A stretch of DNA of 64,000 nt from Garicola koreensis (lineage in GTDB: Bacteria; Actinomycetota; Actinomycetes; Actinomycetales; Micrococcaceae), in the NCBI RefSeq assembly GCF_014195445.1, contig NZ_JACIBT010000001.1:806001-870000 (forward strand). The letters run 5' to 3'. The notes below the pieces were generated by a model that did not search any database, was not told the DNA's origin, and saw only the letters and a list, made by a program, of their open reading frames with translations. The position numbers and the translations under genes are program-made. Shown one piece after another: positions 10,678-20,438 of the stretch. Numbering within the stretch: position 1 is the stretch's first letter; the number at the start of each line of letters is the position of its first letter.

Positions 10678-11799
10678 TCAGATCGACTCCCAGGCCTCAC
10701 GCAGCCTGCTGAACATTCCCTTGGACTCGGTGGTGGATTCTCCCGGCTCCTCCTCGCGCTCCTCAGCGAGCTGCCGCAGCAGATCCTTCTGCTTCTCGGA
10801 GAGCTGGCCGGGCGTCTCCACCTTCAGGTGAACCTTGAGGTCGCCGCGTCCGGTGCCGCGCAGGTGGGCGACGCCCTTGCCGCGCAGGGTGATCGTCTCC
10901 CCCGACTGGGTGCCGGATTTGACCTCGAGCTGCTCGTCGCCGTCAAAGGTGTCCATGCTGATGGTGGTGCCCAGTGCGGCCGCAGTCATCGGCACGGTCA
11001 CCGCGGCGTGCAGGTCGTCGCCGCGGCGGGTGAACACCTCGTGGGGCTTCACATCGACTTCGATGAACAGGTCCCCTGGGGGGCCTCCGCCGAGTCCGGC
11101 CTCACCCTCACCGGGCAGCCGGATCCGGTTGCCGCGGTCGATGCCGGCGTCGATCTTGAATTTGAGGTTCTTCTGTTCGCGCACCCGGCCCTGGCCGTCA
11201 CACTCCTGGCAGGGGTCTTCGATGATGTCGCCGAATCCAGAGCAGCGGGCGCAGGTCTGGGTCTGGATGACCGTTCCCAGGATGGAGCGCATGGGGCGCT
11301 GGATCTGGCCGTGGCCGTGGCAGTCGGGGCAGGTGCTCGAGGAGGTGCCGGGCCGTTTGCAGGAACCGTCGCACACTGAGCAGGTGACCGCGGTTTCGAT
11401 CTCCAGCTCCTTGGTGGTGCCGAAGACGGCGTCGCGCAGGTCGATGCGCACCCGCAGCAGCGAGTCCTGGCCCCGGCGGGTGCGTGAGGCGGGGCCGCCG
11501 CCGGCACCGCCGCCGCCGAAGAACGTCTCGAAGATGTCGCTGAACCCGCCGAATCCGGAGGCTCCGCCGAACCCGCCGGCAGCCCGGCCGTCGGGGTCTC
11601 CGGTGGCGTCGTAGTTCTGCCGCTTCTGCGGGTCAGAGAGCACCTCATAGGCTCGGCCCAGCGCCTTGAACTGCTCTTCGGCGTCCTCGGCCTCGTTGAC
11701 ATCGGGGTGGAGCTTGCGGGCCTTCTTGCGGTAGGCCTTCTTGATCTGCTCCGTCGATGCGCTGCGGTCTACACCCAGTGCCTCGTAGTGATCAGTCAA
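10678..11799 (-). CDS. dnaJ: Chaperone DnaJ (hrcA-linked, DnaJ2 type)
   Basis: Hsp40 co-chaperone stimulating DnaK. The J domain has HPD at 31-33, and a Gly/Phe-rich linker lies near 76-105. Four CxxCxGxG-type zinc repeats ([32 protein letters not shown]) span about 139-215, followed by the C-terminal substrate-binding domains. The first repeat ends in SC rather than GxG. It starts three bases after hrcA, the usual actinobacterial pair of repressor and second DnaJ. Confidence 0.95.
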   Translation of the reverse strand: MTDHYEALGVDRSASTEQIKKAYRKKARKLHPDVNEAEDAEEQFKALGRAYEVLSDPQKRQNYDATGDPDGRAAGGFGGASGFGGFSDIFETFFGGGGAGGGPASRTRRGQDSLLRVRIDLRDAVFGTTKELEIETAVTCSVCDGSCKRPGTSSSTCPDCHGHGQIQRPMRSILGTVIQTQTCARCSGFGDIIEDPCQECDGQGRVREQKNLKFKIDAGIDRGNRIRLPGEGEAGLGGGPPGDLFIEVDVKPHEVFTRRGDDLHAAVTVPMTAAALGTTISMDTFDGDEQLEVKSGTQSGETITLRGKGVAHLRGTGRGDLKVHLKVETPGQLSEKQKDLLRQLAEEREEEPGESTTESKGMFSRLREAWESI

Positions 11800-11802
11800 T
11801 TC

Positions 11803-12831
11803 TTATCCTTCAGAAAGTATGCGGGACAAATACCGTGCCATGGCGCGGACCGCCGACATTGTAGAACCGTAGTCCATTCGGGTCGGACCCACCACGCCGA
11901 GCTTGGCCCCGTCCCCGCCGACTTCGCTCGGAGCGTATTCTGCGGCGACGACTGCGGTCTCTGCCAGCGAAGCGTGTGAGGTCTCCTGACCGATGCGGAT
12001 GGAGAGTCCGCGGCGGTCCTGCTGCATTTCGTGCAGCAGCCGCAGCAGCACCACCTGCTCCTCCAGTGCTTCGAGAATCGGCGCGATCGAGGGCCCCAGG
12101 TCACCACCTGACTTGGCGAGGTTAGCAGTACCGGCCATGATGATGCGATCCACGCGCCCAGACTCCAGGATCGTCTCCACGGCATGGGCGATCACTGCCA
12201 TGGCTGGCTGCAGGCTGGGCTCCACGGCCCCGATAAGGTCATCCAGCGGCAGCGGCAGGGCTGCGGCCGAGCGCTGGTGCAGGTGCTCGGAGAGTCGCTG
12301 GCCGATCAGGTGCAGGCCCTCCTCGTCCACCGGTTCGGCCAGGGTGGTCATGCGCTGCTCCACTCGTCCGGAGGAGAGGATCACGATGGTCAGCGCCTTC
12401 TGCGGGGTCATCTGGATCACGTCGATGTGGCGGATCTTGGCTGAGGAGTGCTGCGGATGCTGAATGACGGCGACCTGGTTGGTGAGCATCGCCAGCAGCC
12501 GCACGGTCTGCTCCATCATCGTGTCGTAGTCGTCTGCGGCCTCGGCGAGAATGTCCACGGCGCGCCGCTCGGCTGCTGAGAGCGGCCTGACCTCGGTGAT
12601 CCGGTCGACGAACAGCCGGTAGCCCTGGTCGGTGGGGATGCGCCCGGCGGAGGTGTGCGGAGCCACGATGAGCCCCTCGTCCTCCAGGTGGGCCATGTCG
12701 TTGCGGATGGTCGCCGGCGAGACCTGCAGGTGGTGCCGGTCCACCAGGGCTTTGGAGCCTACCGGTTCCCGGGTGTGGACGTAGTCCTCCACGATGGCGC
12801 GCAGCACGTGGAGCCGTCGGGTGTCTGACAT
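11803..12831 (-). CDS. hrcA: Heat-inducible transcription repressor HrcA
   Basis: Represses heat-shock genes by binding CIRCE. The N terminus has the winged helix SPATIRNDMAHLEDEG, followed by PHTSAGRIPTDQGYR, both highly conserved in HrcA. The ATG at 12831 (MSDTRRLHVL) is chosen because GGAGG lies eight bases upstream; an earlier ATG at 12855 lacks this. An imperfect CIRCE at 12878-12904 suggests autoregulation. Confidence 0.95.
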   Translation of the reverse strand: MSDTRRLHVLRAIVEDYVHTREPVGSKALVDRHHLQVSPATIRNDMAHLEDEGLIVAPHTSAGRIPTDQGYRLFVDRITEVRPLSAAERRAVDILAEAADDYDTMMEQTVRLLAMLTNQVAVIQHPQHSSAKIRHIDVIQMTPQKALTIVILSSGRVEQRMTTLAEPVDEEGLHLIGQRLSEHLHQRSAAALPLPLDDLIGAVEPSLQPAMAVIAHAVETILESGRVDRIIMAGTANLAKSGGDLGPSIAPILEALEEQVVLLRLLHEMQQDRRGLSIRIGQETSHASLAETAVVAAEYAPSEVGGDGAKLGVVGPTRMDYGSTMSAVRAMARYLSRILSEG

Positions 12832-12877
12832 GGTCTCGCCTCCTCTCATCCGCATTTCCTATAGATCTGCACACTGA

Positions 12878-12904
12878 TTAGCACTCGCAATGCGTGACTG
12901 CCAA
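12878..12904. promoter_or_regulatory. CIRCE operator (imperfect)
   Basis: TTAGCACTC, nine bases, then GACTGCCAA. The consensus is TTAGCACTC-N9-GAGTGCTAA, so the first arm is perfect and the second matches seven of nine. It lies 47 bases before the hrcA start. Confidence 0.8.
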
Positions 12905-12968
12905 TTATAGCTAAGCCAGTGTTTCCCGCGCGTATCTGGGCTGCGACCTTGCTAGGCTCCCATACTTG

Positions 12969-13841
12969 ATGAACTTCCCCACTGACTGGGACTCCTGGGG
13001 AGCCCAGAACCTCTCGGAACGACGACGCCGCAGCCTCAAGCAGGTGCCGCAGGCCGAGGCCGCTGTGGGCACGGTCGTCGAGGAGCGCGAATCCGGCTGG
13101 GTGGGTGCCGTCCTCGGCGTCGAGGCCGCCGCCGGGGTGAAGGTGGTCCGGCTGGAGGACCGCCGTGGGCGGGTGCGCAGCTTTCCGCTGGGCTTCGGCT
13201 TCCTCATCGAGGGTGAGTCGGTGGAGCTGACTGCTCCCACACGCACCAAGCGACCCAGCGGCCCGCAGCGCACCGCCTCGGGATCCTTCGCGGTCAGCGG
13301 AGCTGGGACCCGCACGGCCCGGGCCTCACGCATCTGGGTGGAGGGCACCCACGACGCCGAGCTGGTCGAGAAGGTCTGGGGCGAGGACCTGCGCCTGGAG
13401 GGCATCGTGGTGGAGCCGCTGCACGGTGCCGACGACCTGGCAGCCGCCGTCACCGACTTCAGCCCGGGACCACACCGTCGGCTCGGCGTCCTGCTGGATC
13501 ACCTGGTTCCCGGGTCCAAAGAGTCGCGAATTGCCGAGCAGGCCATGAGGCTGCCCGGCGCCCGGGGGAACCTGCTGATCCTGGGGCACCCCTATGTGGA
13601 TGTGTGGCAGGCCGTCCAGCCGCAGCGGGTGGGCCTGGACTCCTGGCCGCATATTCCGCGCGGGACCGACATCAAGGTCGGCACCCTGGCCGCCCTGGGC
13701 TGGCCGCACGCCGATCAGCGAGACATCGCCCACGGGTGGAAGCAGATCCTGTCCCGGGTGCGCAGCTACGCGGACCTGGAGCCCAGTCTGCTGGGCCGGG
13801 TCGAGGAGCTGATCGACTTTGTCACCGTCGGCGACTCGTGA
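12969..13841 (+). CDS. DUF3097 family protein
   Basis: A 290-residue protein of an actinobacteria-restricted family of unknown role. Residues from about 119 (RIWVEGTHDAELVEKVWG) to LGVLLDHLVPGSKE resemble a TOPRIM-like arrangement, with a conserved acidic Glu and a later Asp, but this is an inference. The N-terminal 60 residues look like a small beta domain (VGTVVEERESGWVGAV). The ATG at 12969 is used; a TTG directly precedes it. A possible -10 (TAGGCT, 12953-12958) would give a leader of about four bases or none. It is divergent from hrcA. Confidence 0.8.
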   Translation: MNFPTDWDSWGAQNLSERRRRSLKQVPQAEAAVGTVVEERESGWVGAVLGVEAAAGVKVVRLEDRRGRVRSFPLGFGFLIEGESVELTAPTRTKRPSGPQRTASGSFAVSGAGTRTARASRIWVEGTHDAELVEKVWGEDLRLEGIVVEPLHGADDLAAAVTDFSPGPHRRLGVLLDHLVPGSKESRIAEQAMRLPGARGNLLILGHPYVDVWQAVQPQRVGLDSWPHIPRGTDIKVGTLAALGWPHADQRDIAHGWKQILSRVRSYADLEPSLLGRVEELIDFVTVGDS

Positions 13842-13902
13842 TCTTTCGCACAGGCGCAGACACGCCTGAGCGCTGAGCCAGACTTCTTTAAGCCTCTGCC
13901 CG

Positions 13903-13908
13903 TAGAAT
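13903..13908 (+). promoter_or_regulatory. -10 hexamer TAGAAT before the DUF4870 gene
   Basis: TAGAAT is close to the TATAAT consensus. It predicts a start near 13915 and a 60-base leader. No convincing -35 was seen. Confidence 0.4.
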
Positions 13909-13974
13909 CTGCGCATACGAGGCACTACTCCCACCTCACAGTGCCCCGACGACCCCGAAAGGACAGCCCACCCT

Positions 13975-14403
13975 GTGAGCAACCGGCATGATCGGCAGCA
14001 TTCCGCACACCGTGGAACTCGCCCCAGCCCGTCCCAGCGGCTGCGGGGCTCAGAAGGACCTGCCCCCATGCTGACCCGCCAGGAGGACACCCGGTGGGCC
14101 ACGCTGTCGCACTTCGGGGCAGTGGCCGGCTGCCTGCCGGCCCTGGTGATCTACTTCGTCTATCGCGACCGCGGTCCCTTCACCACCCAGGAGTCCAAGG
14201 AGGCGCTGAACTTCACGCTTCCGCTGACCCTGATCGTGCTGGTGTTCTACGGGCTGGCTTTCATTCCCGCGATCGCACCCGTGGCTGGTCTGGGCGGCGT
14301 GTTCGTCTGGGCGTTCATGGCCATCTCCGGGCTGATCGGCGGCTCGGAGTGCAATAAGGGCCGTCCCTACCGCTACCGGCTCAATCTGCGCCTGCTCCAG
14401 TAG
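13975..14403 (+). CDS. DUF4870 family membrane protein
   Basis: A 142-residue protein with a 30-residue polar N terminus, then LSHFGAVAGCLPALVIYFVY and two more hydrophobic helices. TTQESKEALNF is typical of DUF4870 (Tic20-like small membrane proteins). The role is unknown. The start is GTG at 13975 with GAAAGGA about 12 bases upstream. It is convergent with hemW, 13 bases apart. Confidence 0.8.
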   Translation: MSNRHDRQHSAHRGTRPSPSQRLRGSEGPAPMLTRQEDTRWATLSHFGAVAGCLPALVIYFVYRDRGPFTTQESKEALNFTLPLTLIVLVFYGLAFIPAIAPVAGLGGVFVWAFMAISGLIGGSECNKGRPYRYRLNLRLLQ

Positions 14404-14416
14404 GCACCCGGAACAC

Positions 14417-15703
14417 TCACTCCACCAGGCTGCGGGTCACCGCGTCTGCCAAGAGTCTGCCCTTCACGGTCAGCACGGCCCTGCCCTGGGGCCAGGACGA
14501 CGACGCCGCGGCGGCATCGGCTTCGATCAGCCCCTCGGCGACCAGCGTCTCCAGCGTGGCTGCGGTGATCGGCTCACCACCGCCTCGCAGCAGCGCAGCA
14601 AGCCCGTTGAACTCTGCGATGTCCAGGCCCTCAGCAATGCGCAGCCGCAGCATCAGGTGCTCCAGGACGATGGCCTGGTCATCGAGCAGCTCCCGGCCCT
14701 GACCGGCCGAGACGCCCTGGTGCATCCGTTGGGCGTAGGCGGCCGGGTGCTTGGCGTTCCACCAGCGCAGCCCGGCCAGGTGCGAGTGCGCCCCGGGGCC
14801 GGCGCCCCACCAGTCGGAGTCCAACCAGTAGTTGAGGTTGTGCTGGGACCGGGTCGACTCCCCGGTGGAGTAGTTGGAGACTTCGTACCAGTGGTATCCG
14901 GCCTCGACCAGCAGCTCATCGGTGAGCAGGTACTTATCGGCCTGATCATCGGAGTCGATGTCGGCCAGCTGGCCGCGCCGGATCTTTGCCGCCATGGCGG
15001 TGCCCTCTTCGATGATCAGCGAGTACGCCGATATGTGGTCCGGGCGCAGCTCGATCGCGGCCTGCAGGCTGGTCCGCCAGTCTTGGAGGGACTCCCCCGG
15101 GGTGCCGTAGATCAGGTCCAGTGAGGTCTGCAGCCCGGCGTCCCGGGCCGCCTGGTGGGCTGCGGGGACGTTGTCCGGATTATGAGTGCGGTCCAGGACG
15201 CGCAGCACCTCGGGCACGGCGGACTGCATGCCCAGACTCACCCGGGTGAAGCCGGCCTCGGCCAGGGTCTGGGCGGATTCGTCGGTGACGGTGTCCGGGT
15301 TGGCCTCAGTGGTGATTTCGGCATTCTCCTCGACGCCGAACAGGTCCCGTGCCCGCTGCAGGATGCGTGCGAGGTCCTCGGCCGGCAGCAGGGTCGGGGT
15401 GCCGCCGCCGAAGAAGATGGTGCGCAGCTTCCGCTGCGGTGCTCCGGCGGCCTGCAGGGCGGAGGCGGCAAACTCCAGTTCGCGGATCAGCGTGTCCGGG
15501 TAGGAGTCCCGGGAGGCGCCGGGGCCCAGATCCTCTGCGGTGTAGGTGTTGAAGTCGCAGTAGCCGCACCGCACTGAGCAGAAGGGGATGTGGACGTAGA
15601 GGCCGAAGGGCTTCTCGGCCCGGGAGGCCAGGGCGTCCCGCACCGGCGGCGGGAAGGAGCCGTCGGCGGGGACGGGGTCACCGATGGGAAGCGGAGCGGG
15701 CAT
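14417..15703 (-). CDS. hemW: Radical SAM protein HemW (heme chaperone)
   Basis: Radical SAM protein related to HemN but thought to insert or chaperone heme. The 4Fe-4S motif CSVRCGYC has Cys at 42, 46 and 49, followed by the aromatic DFNTY. FFGGGTPTLL and the C-terminal HemN domain (WWGAGPGAHSHL) follow. The start MPAPLPIGDP at 15703 lies eight bases after lepA; the open frame beyond it overlaps lepA and is rejected. The 428-residue length is normal for HemW. Confidence 0.92.
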   Translation of the reverse strand: MPAPLPIGDPVPADGSFPPPVRDALASRAEKPFGLYVHIPFCSVRCGYCDFNTYTAEDLGPGASRDSYPDTLIRELEFAASALQAAGAPQRKLRTIFFGGGTPTLLPAEDLARILQRARDLFGVEENAEITTEANPDTVTDESAQTLAEAGFTRVSLGMQSAVPEVLRVLDRTHNPDNVPAAHQAARDAGLQTSLDLIYGTPGESLQDWRTSLQAAIELRPDHISAYSLIIEEGTAMAAKIRRGQLADIDSDDQADKYLLTDELLVEAGYHWYEVSNYSTGESTRSQHNLNYWLDSDWWGAGPGAHSHLAGLRWWNAKHPAAYAQRMHQGVSAGQGRELLDDQAIVLEHLMLRLRIAEGLDIAEFNGLAALLRGGGEPITAATLETLVAEGLIEADAAAASSSWPQGRAVLTVKGRLLADAVTRSLVE

Positions 15704-15711
15704 CGTCTGGG

Positions 15712-17568
15712 CTACTTCTTCGCCTTCTCTTTGGACCCGCTCTCGGAGCTCAGCGCAGTGATGAATGCTTCCTGGGGCACTTCGACGGTGCCGACCATCT
15801 TCATCCGCTTCTTGCCTTCCTTCTGCTTCTCCAACAGTTTGCGCTTGCGGCTGATATCGCCGCCGTAGCACTTGGAGAGGACGTCTTTGCGGATGGCGCG
15901 AATGTTCTCCCGGGCAATGATGCGGCTGCCGATGGCGGCTTGGACGGGCACCTCGAACTGCTGGCGCGGAATGAGGTCCTTCAGCTTCGAGGCCATCTTC
16001 ACCCCGTAGTCATAGGCCTGGTCGCGGTGGGTGATGGCGCTGAACGCGTCCACCTTGTCGCCCTGCAGCAGGATGTCGACCTTCACCAGGTCCGCGCTCT
16101 GCTCCCCGGTGCCCTGCCAGTTCAGGGAGGCGTAGCCCTTAGTGCGTGACTTCAGGTTGTCGAAGAAGTCGAACACGATCTCTGCCAGCGGCATGCTGTA
16201 GCGAATCTCCACCCGCTCCTCGGAGAGGTAGTCCATGCCCTGCATGGCGCCGCGACGGCTTTGGCACAGTTCCATCACCGGGCCGATGAACTCTGCCGGC
16301 ACAATGACGGTGGCATCGACGATCGGTTCACGGATGTCGGCGATCTTGCCCTCGGGGAACTCCGAGGGGTTGGTCACCTGGTGGGTTTCGCCGGACTCGT
16401 CGGTGACCTCGTAGACCACGTTGGGGGCGGTGGAGATCAGTTCCAGGTTGTACTCCTGCTCCAGCCGTTCACGGGTGATCTCCAGGTGCAGCAGCCCCAG
16501 AAACCCGACGCGGAAGCCGAAGCCCAGCGCGGTGGAGGTCTCCGGCTCAAAGTTCAGTGCGGCGTCGTTGAGCTGCAGCTTCTCCAGCGCCTCGCGCAGC
16601 ACCGGGAATTCGCTGCCGTCGATGGGGAACAGCCCGGAGAACACCATGGGGCGGGGCTCCTGGTAGCCGCGGATGAGCTCGTCAGCCGGCCGGGCCTGGG
16701 AGGTGACTGTGTCACCGACCTTGGACTGGCGCACATCCTTCACCCCGGTGATCAGGTACCCGACCTCGCCGATGCCCAAGCCCTGGGTGGGCTTCGGTTC
16801 GGGCTGGGAGACTCCGATCTCCAGCAGCTCGTGGGTCGCACCGGTGGACATCATTCTGATCTTCTCGCGGTGACCGAGGGACCCGTCGACGACGCGGACG
16901 AAGGTGACCACACCGCGGTAGGTGTCGTAGACGGAGTCGAAGATCATCGCTCGTGCCGGGGCCTCAGCGTCGCCCTCGGGGGCGGGGACCTCTTCGACGA
17001 TGCGGTCCAGCAGCTCTTCAACACCTTCTCCGGTCTTGCCGGAGACCCGCAGCACCTCTTCGGGCTCGCAGCCGATGAGCCCGGCGATCTCTGCGGCGTA
17101 CTTGTCCGGCATCGCCGCCGGCAGGTCGATCTTGTTGAGCACCGGAATGATCACCAGGTCGTGCTCCATGGCCAAATACAGGTTGGCCAGGGTCTGGGCT
17201 TCGATGCCCTGGGCTGCGTCGACCAGCAGCAGCGCACCTTCGCAGGCGTCCAGCGAGCGGGAGACTTCGTAGCTGAAGTCGACGTGGCCGGGAGTGTCGA
17301 TCATGTGGAAGGCGTAGGTGTCCTCCGCGTGCTCCCAGGGCATGCGCACCGCCTGGGATTTGATGGTGATGCCGCGCTCACGCTCGATGTCCATCCGGTC
17401 CAGGTACTGGGCCTTCATCTGCCTGGGCTGCACCACGCCGGTGAGCTGGAGCATGCGGTCAGCGAGGGTGGATTTGCCGTGGTCGATGTGCGCGATGATG
17501 CAGAAGTTGCGGATCATCTCAGGATCGGTCTTGGCGGGCACCAGCGGAGTGCTTGCCTGGGGACTCAC
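15712..17568 (-). CDS. lepA: Elongation factor 4 (LepA)
   Basis: Ribosome-dependent GTPase that acts on stalled or initiating ribosomes. G1 AHIDHGKST is at 25-33, then [22 protein letters not shown] and NKIDLPAA. The LepA-specific C-terminal domain includes [22 protein letters not shown]. The length of 618 is normal. hemW follows closely, and a strong hairpin separates lepA from rpsT upstream. Confidence 0.96.
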   Translation of the reverse strand: MSPQASTPLVPAKTDPEMIRNFCIIAHIDHGKSTLADRMLQLTGVVQPRQMKAQYLDRMDIERERGITIKSQAVRMPWEHAEDTYAFHMIDTPGHVDFSYEVSRSLDACEGALLLVDAAQGIEAQTLANLYLAMEHDLVIIPVLNKIDLPAAMPDKYAAEIAGLIGCEPEEVLRVSGKTGEGVEELLDRIVEEVPAPEGDAEAPARAMIFDSVYDTYRGVVTFVRVVDGSLGHREKIRMMSTGATHELLEIGVSQPEPKPTQGLGIGEVGYLITGVKDVRQSKVGDTVTSQARPADELIRGYQEPRPMVFSGLFPIDGSEFPVLREALEKLQLNDAALNFEPETSTALGFGFRVGFLGLLHLEITRERLEQEYNLELISTAPNVVYEVTDESGETHQVTNPSEFPEGKIADIREPIVDATVIVPAEFIGPVMELCQSRRGAMQGMDYLSEERVEIRYSMPLAEIVFDFFDNLKSRTKGYASLNWQGTGEQSADLVKVDILLQGDKVDAFSAITHRDQAYDYGVKMASKLKDLIPRQQFEVPVQAAIGSRIIARENIRAIRKDVLSKCYGGDISRKRKLLEKQKEGKKRMKMVGTVEVPQEAFITALSSESGSKEKAKK

Positions 17569-17611
17569 GTGTTCAATCCATCCTTCGCGTCGGGGTCAGT
17601 CCATCATATAG

Positions 17612-17652
17612 AGGGAAGGTCCCGCACGATCAGATCGTACGGGACCTTCCCT
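17612..17652. terminator. Strong hairpin terminator after rpsT
   Basis: A 13-bp perfect stem (AGGGAAGGTCCCG with its complement) continues after one mismatch into a 6-bp inner stem, making a 41-base near-perfect palindrome. It lies 44 bases past the rpsT stop. There is no U-tract, which is common in actinobacteria. Confidence 0.75.
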
Positions 17653-17695
17653 GAAGTTTACCTCCGGCCGCCTCAGCGGGCACCGGCAACTGACC

Positions 17696-17956
17696 TCAGA
17701 GCGCGTCGACCACCTTGGCGATGCCCGACTTGCGGTTGGCGGCCTGGTTGCGGTGGATGACTCCCTTGGAGGCAGCCTTGTCCAGCTTGCGGGCCGCGGA
17801 GCGCTGGGCCTTGACCGCAGCGTCCTTGTCACCGTTGGATGCCGCGGCGCGGACCTTCTTCACCGCAGTCTTCACGTCGGACTTCACCGCCTGGTTGCGC
17901 AGGCGACGCTTCTCGTTGGTGAGGTTGCGCTTCTTCTGGGACTTGATGTTTGCCAC
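17696..17956 (-). CDS. rpsT: 30S ribosomal protein S20
   Basis: An 86-residue primary 16S rRNA-binding protein. It begins [18 protein letters not shown] and ends with the usual Lys/Ala-rich helix. About 225 bases without a gene lie between it and holA. These bases must hold its promoter; TAAGAT and TAGGAT at the holA end are candidate -10 boxes. The leader is therefore long, which would allow autoregulation. Confidence 0.96.
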   Translation of the reverse strand: MANIKSQKKRNLTNEKRRLRNQAVKSDVKTAVKKVRAAASNGDKDAAVKAQRSAARKLDKAASKGVIHRNQAANRKSGIAKVVDAL

Positions 17957-18184
17957 GTGTTATTCCTTACGTCTGCTCTGTGATGACCTGCACTGCCTGG
18001 TGTGCTCTTCACGGCACGACGACGACCGAAGTTTTCAGTGGTGTGGGGCACCATGGCGATCCGCCGTCTGCTCCTCAGGGAGAGGGCCCATGAGCAGGCG
18101 AGGCTGATTGTGCCGTCGTCAGGCAGTGCATGACCCGACTGCGCGGATCCTAGACACTAGCTTCCAATCTTAGCAGACCACACC

Positions 18185-19192
18185 TCATACTCCTGAGGCG
18201 ATGGTCGCAATGGCTTTCTCCACCGCGTACTCCGGTGTGCGGGAGACGCCTTTGACCTCGGCATCTGCCTGGGCGACTGCCTCCACGGCGTCGGCTGCCC
18301 GGGTGGGAGTCCAGCGCCGGGCGGTCTCGGCGGCCTGCTTCAGCTGCCAGGGCGGAAGCTGCAGGGCGGAGGCCAATTGGCCCTGGGAGCCGCGGTGGTC
18401 CACCAGTGCGGCGATCTGCCGGCCCAGCCGGGCCAGTGCGGCGGTGATCGCCACTGGGGAGACCCCGGTGGCCAGAGCGTGGCGGTAGAGCCTGGCTGCG
18501 GCCTCGGCACGGCCGTCGAATGCGGCCCCGGCCACCTTGAACGCGCTGGCCTCCACCCGGCCGCCGAAGTACTGGTCCACGTGGTCGGCGGTGATCTCGC
18601 CTTCGACATCTCGCATCAGCTGTTGGCCGGCCCCGCCCAGGTCGGAGAGGCTGCTGCCGGCCGCGGCGACCAGCGCCCGGGCCGCATCGGGGTGGATGGT
18701 GCGGTGGGCCGCGCGGAACTCCTGGCGCAGAAAGTCGAGCTTATCGGCGTCGGACTTCACCGGGGAGCAGTCGATGACCACTGCTCGTCTGCCCAGCGCG
18801 TCCAGCAGCTTTTTGCCGCGGTTGCCGCCGCTGTGGCGCAGGATGAGGGTCACGTCCTCGTCGTCGGGCTCTTCCAGGTAGCGCAGGGCATCGGCTAGGA
18901 AGGTGTCGTTCATCTGCGCGAGATCCTCGACCAGGATGAGCCGCGGCTCACCGAACAGTGACGGTGAGGTCAGTCTGGTCAGCTCTCCCGGCCCCGCCTC
19001 GGAGGCGTCCAGGCGGGTGTACTCGAGATCGGGGTGCTGGGCCTTCAGCGCAGTCTTGATCCGGTCCAGCGCTCGGGTGGCCAGATAGTGCTCGGAGCCT
19101 TTCAGCAGCATCAGCGAGGCTGGCTCCGCGGTGCGGAAGGTGCTCGCCGATGCTGAACCGGTGCTCTGAGTGCTTCTGCCGCGCGGTGCCAT
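18185..19192 (-). CDS. holA: DNA polymerase III subunit delta
   Basis: Clamp-loader subunit that opens the sliding clamp. The family features are FGEPRLILVEDLAQ, LRHSGGNRGKKLLDALG and, later, FGGRVEASAFKVAGAAFDGRAEAA. The ATG at 19192 is chosen because AGGA is seven bases upstream; a GTG two codons earlier is also open. In related genomes comEA/comEC precede holA, but here an MFS transporter does. The 335-residue length is normal. Confidence 0.9.
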   Translation of the reverse strand: MAPRGRSTQSTGSASASTFRTAEPASLMLLKGSEHYLATRALDRIKTALKAQHPDLEYTRLDASEAGPGELTRLTSPSLFGEPRLILVEDLAQMNDTFLADALRYLEEPDDEDVTLILRHSGGNRGKKLLDALGRRAVVIDCSPVKSDADKLDFLRQEFRAAHRTIHPDAARALVAAAGSSLSDLGGAGQQLMRDVEGEITADHVDQYFGGRVEASAFKVAGAAFDGRAEAAARLYRHALATGVSPVAITAALARLGRQIAALVDHRGSQGQLASALQLPPWQLKQAAETARRWTPTRAADAVEAVAQADAEVKGVSRTPEYAVEKAIATIASGV

Positions 19193-19201
19193 GATCACAT
19201 C

Positions 19202-20404
19202 CTAACGGTGCAGCTGGACGCTGCGCCCGGCGAAGAGACCGGCGACCAGCAGAGCGCCGCTGAGCCCGATGCAGACCCACAGCACCGGGGTCCAGGTGCC
19301 GGTGGCCTCGTACAGCGTTCCGGCCATGACCGGGCCCCCGGCCGCCAGCAGATACCCGAAGCCCTGCACCATGCCGGAGAGCTTGCCCACCTGGGTGGGG
19401 GTCGCGGCACGCAGGGAGATGAAGCTCAGCCCCAGCATCAGCAGTGCACCGGAGGCGATGCCGCTGGACAGCGCCCACACCGGCATCAGCTGCGGCAGCT
19501 GGATCATGCCCAGCAGTCCGATGATCATGAAGCTGGTGATCACGGTGGCAATCCCGCGCTGGTCTCGGGTGCGCTGCATGATGTGGCCGACGATCAGGCT
19601 GCTGAGGACTCCCACGGCCTGGAACACGGCCAGCCAGTAGCCGGCCTGGCTCTCCCCCACCCCCTGTGCTGTCTGCACGGCCGGGAACCAGGTCAGCAGC
19701 ACAAAGAACAGCGAGGACTGGAGCCCGAAGAATATGGTGACCTGCCACGCCAGGGGTTGGCCGATGATGGTTGCCGGCGCGGCACCGTGGCTCGGATCCG
19801 TCGTCGCCGTCGTCGTCGGTCGATGCGGGACCTTCCCCATGCGCAGGGTCCAGGCGGCTGCTCCCAGCAGCGCCATCACCGCAGGTGCGCCCAGAGCTGG
19901 GCCCCAGTCGAAGAGCTCGGCCAGCGGCACCGCCGCCGCCGAGAATCCGGCCGCGGCCCCCACCATGGTGGCGGTGTAGACCCCGGTCATCAGCGGCACC
20001 CGGTCCGGGAAGTCGCGTTTGACCACTGCCGGCACCAGCACGTTGCCCACCCCGATGGCGGCCGCCAGCACCACGGTCCCCAGAAAGAGCGCGGCTTCGG
20101 TGCTCAGCAGCGGGTTCTGCGGTGCCGCACGCAGCAGCGTGCCGGCCGCCAGCAGCAGCAGGGCGCCCAAGATAGTGGGCTCCAGGCCGAAGCGTCCACT
20201 GAGCAGGTGCACGCTCGGTGAGACCAGGGCGAAGGCGATCACCGGGATCGCGCCCAGCAGACCCAGCAGCGTGGGGCTCAGGGCGGTGTCGGCGCCGATG
20301 GTCTCGACCAGCGGACCGACCACAGTGATCGCCGGGCGCAGATTGATGGTGACCATCAGCACTGTGGCCAGCAGCAGAAGCTGACTCGGCGCGCGCGTCG
20401 GCAT
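19202..20404 (-). CDS. MFS transporter, CynX/NimT family
   Basis: About 400 residues with twelve predicted membrane helices. The first starts at LLLATVLMVTINLRPAITVVG, the conserved N-terminal motif of CynX/NimT-like carriers (cyanate, 2-nitroimidazole and related exporters). The substrate is unknown. The start is placed at the second ATG (20404) because TACAGT at 20417-20412 would give a transcript starting at 20405. An earlier start would overlap the Lrp gene, which lies upstream in the same direction and may control it. Confidence 0.82.
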   Translation of the reverse strand: MPTRAPSQLLLLATVLMVTINLRPAITVVGPLVETIGADTALSPTLLGLLGAIPVIAFALVSPSVHLLSGRFGLEPTILGALLLLAAGTLLRAAPQNPLLSTEAALFLGTVVLAAAIGVGNVLVPAVVKRDFPDRVPLMTGVYTATMVGAAAGFSAAAVPLAELFDWGPALGAPAVMALLGAAAWTLRMGKVPHRPTTTATTDPSHGAAPATIIGQPLAWQVTIFFGLQSSLFFVLLTWFPAVQTAQGVGESQAGYWLAVFQAVGVLSSLIVGHIMQRTRDQRGIATVITSFMIIGLLGMIQLPQLMPVWALSSGIASGALLMLGLSFISLRAATPTQVGKLSGMVQGFGYLLAAGGPVMAGTLYEATGTWTPVLWVCIGLSGALLVAGLFAGRSVQLHR

Positions 20405-20438
20405 CATGTCCACTGTATAGCGGCGCAGCGGCTGGGTC

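Noticed and set aside
17957-18184. Possible small RNA gene between rpsT and holA
   Set aside because: No self-contained promoter-terminator unit could be seen; it is more simply the rpsT leader and promoter.
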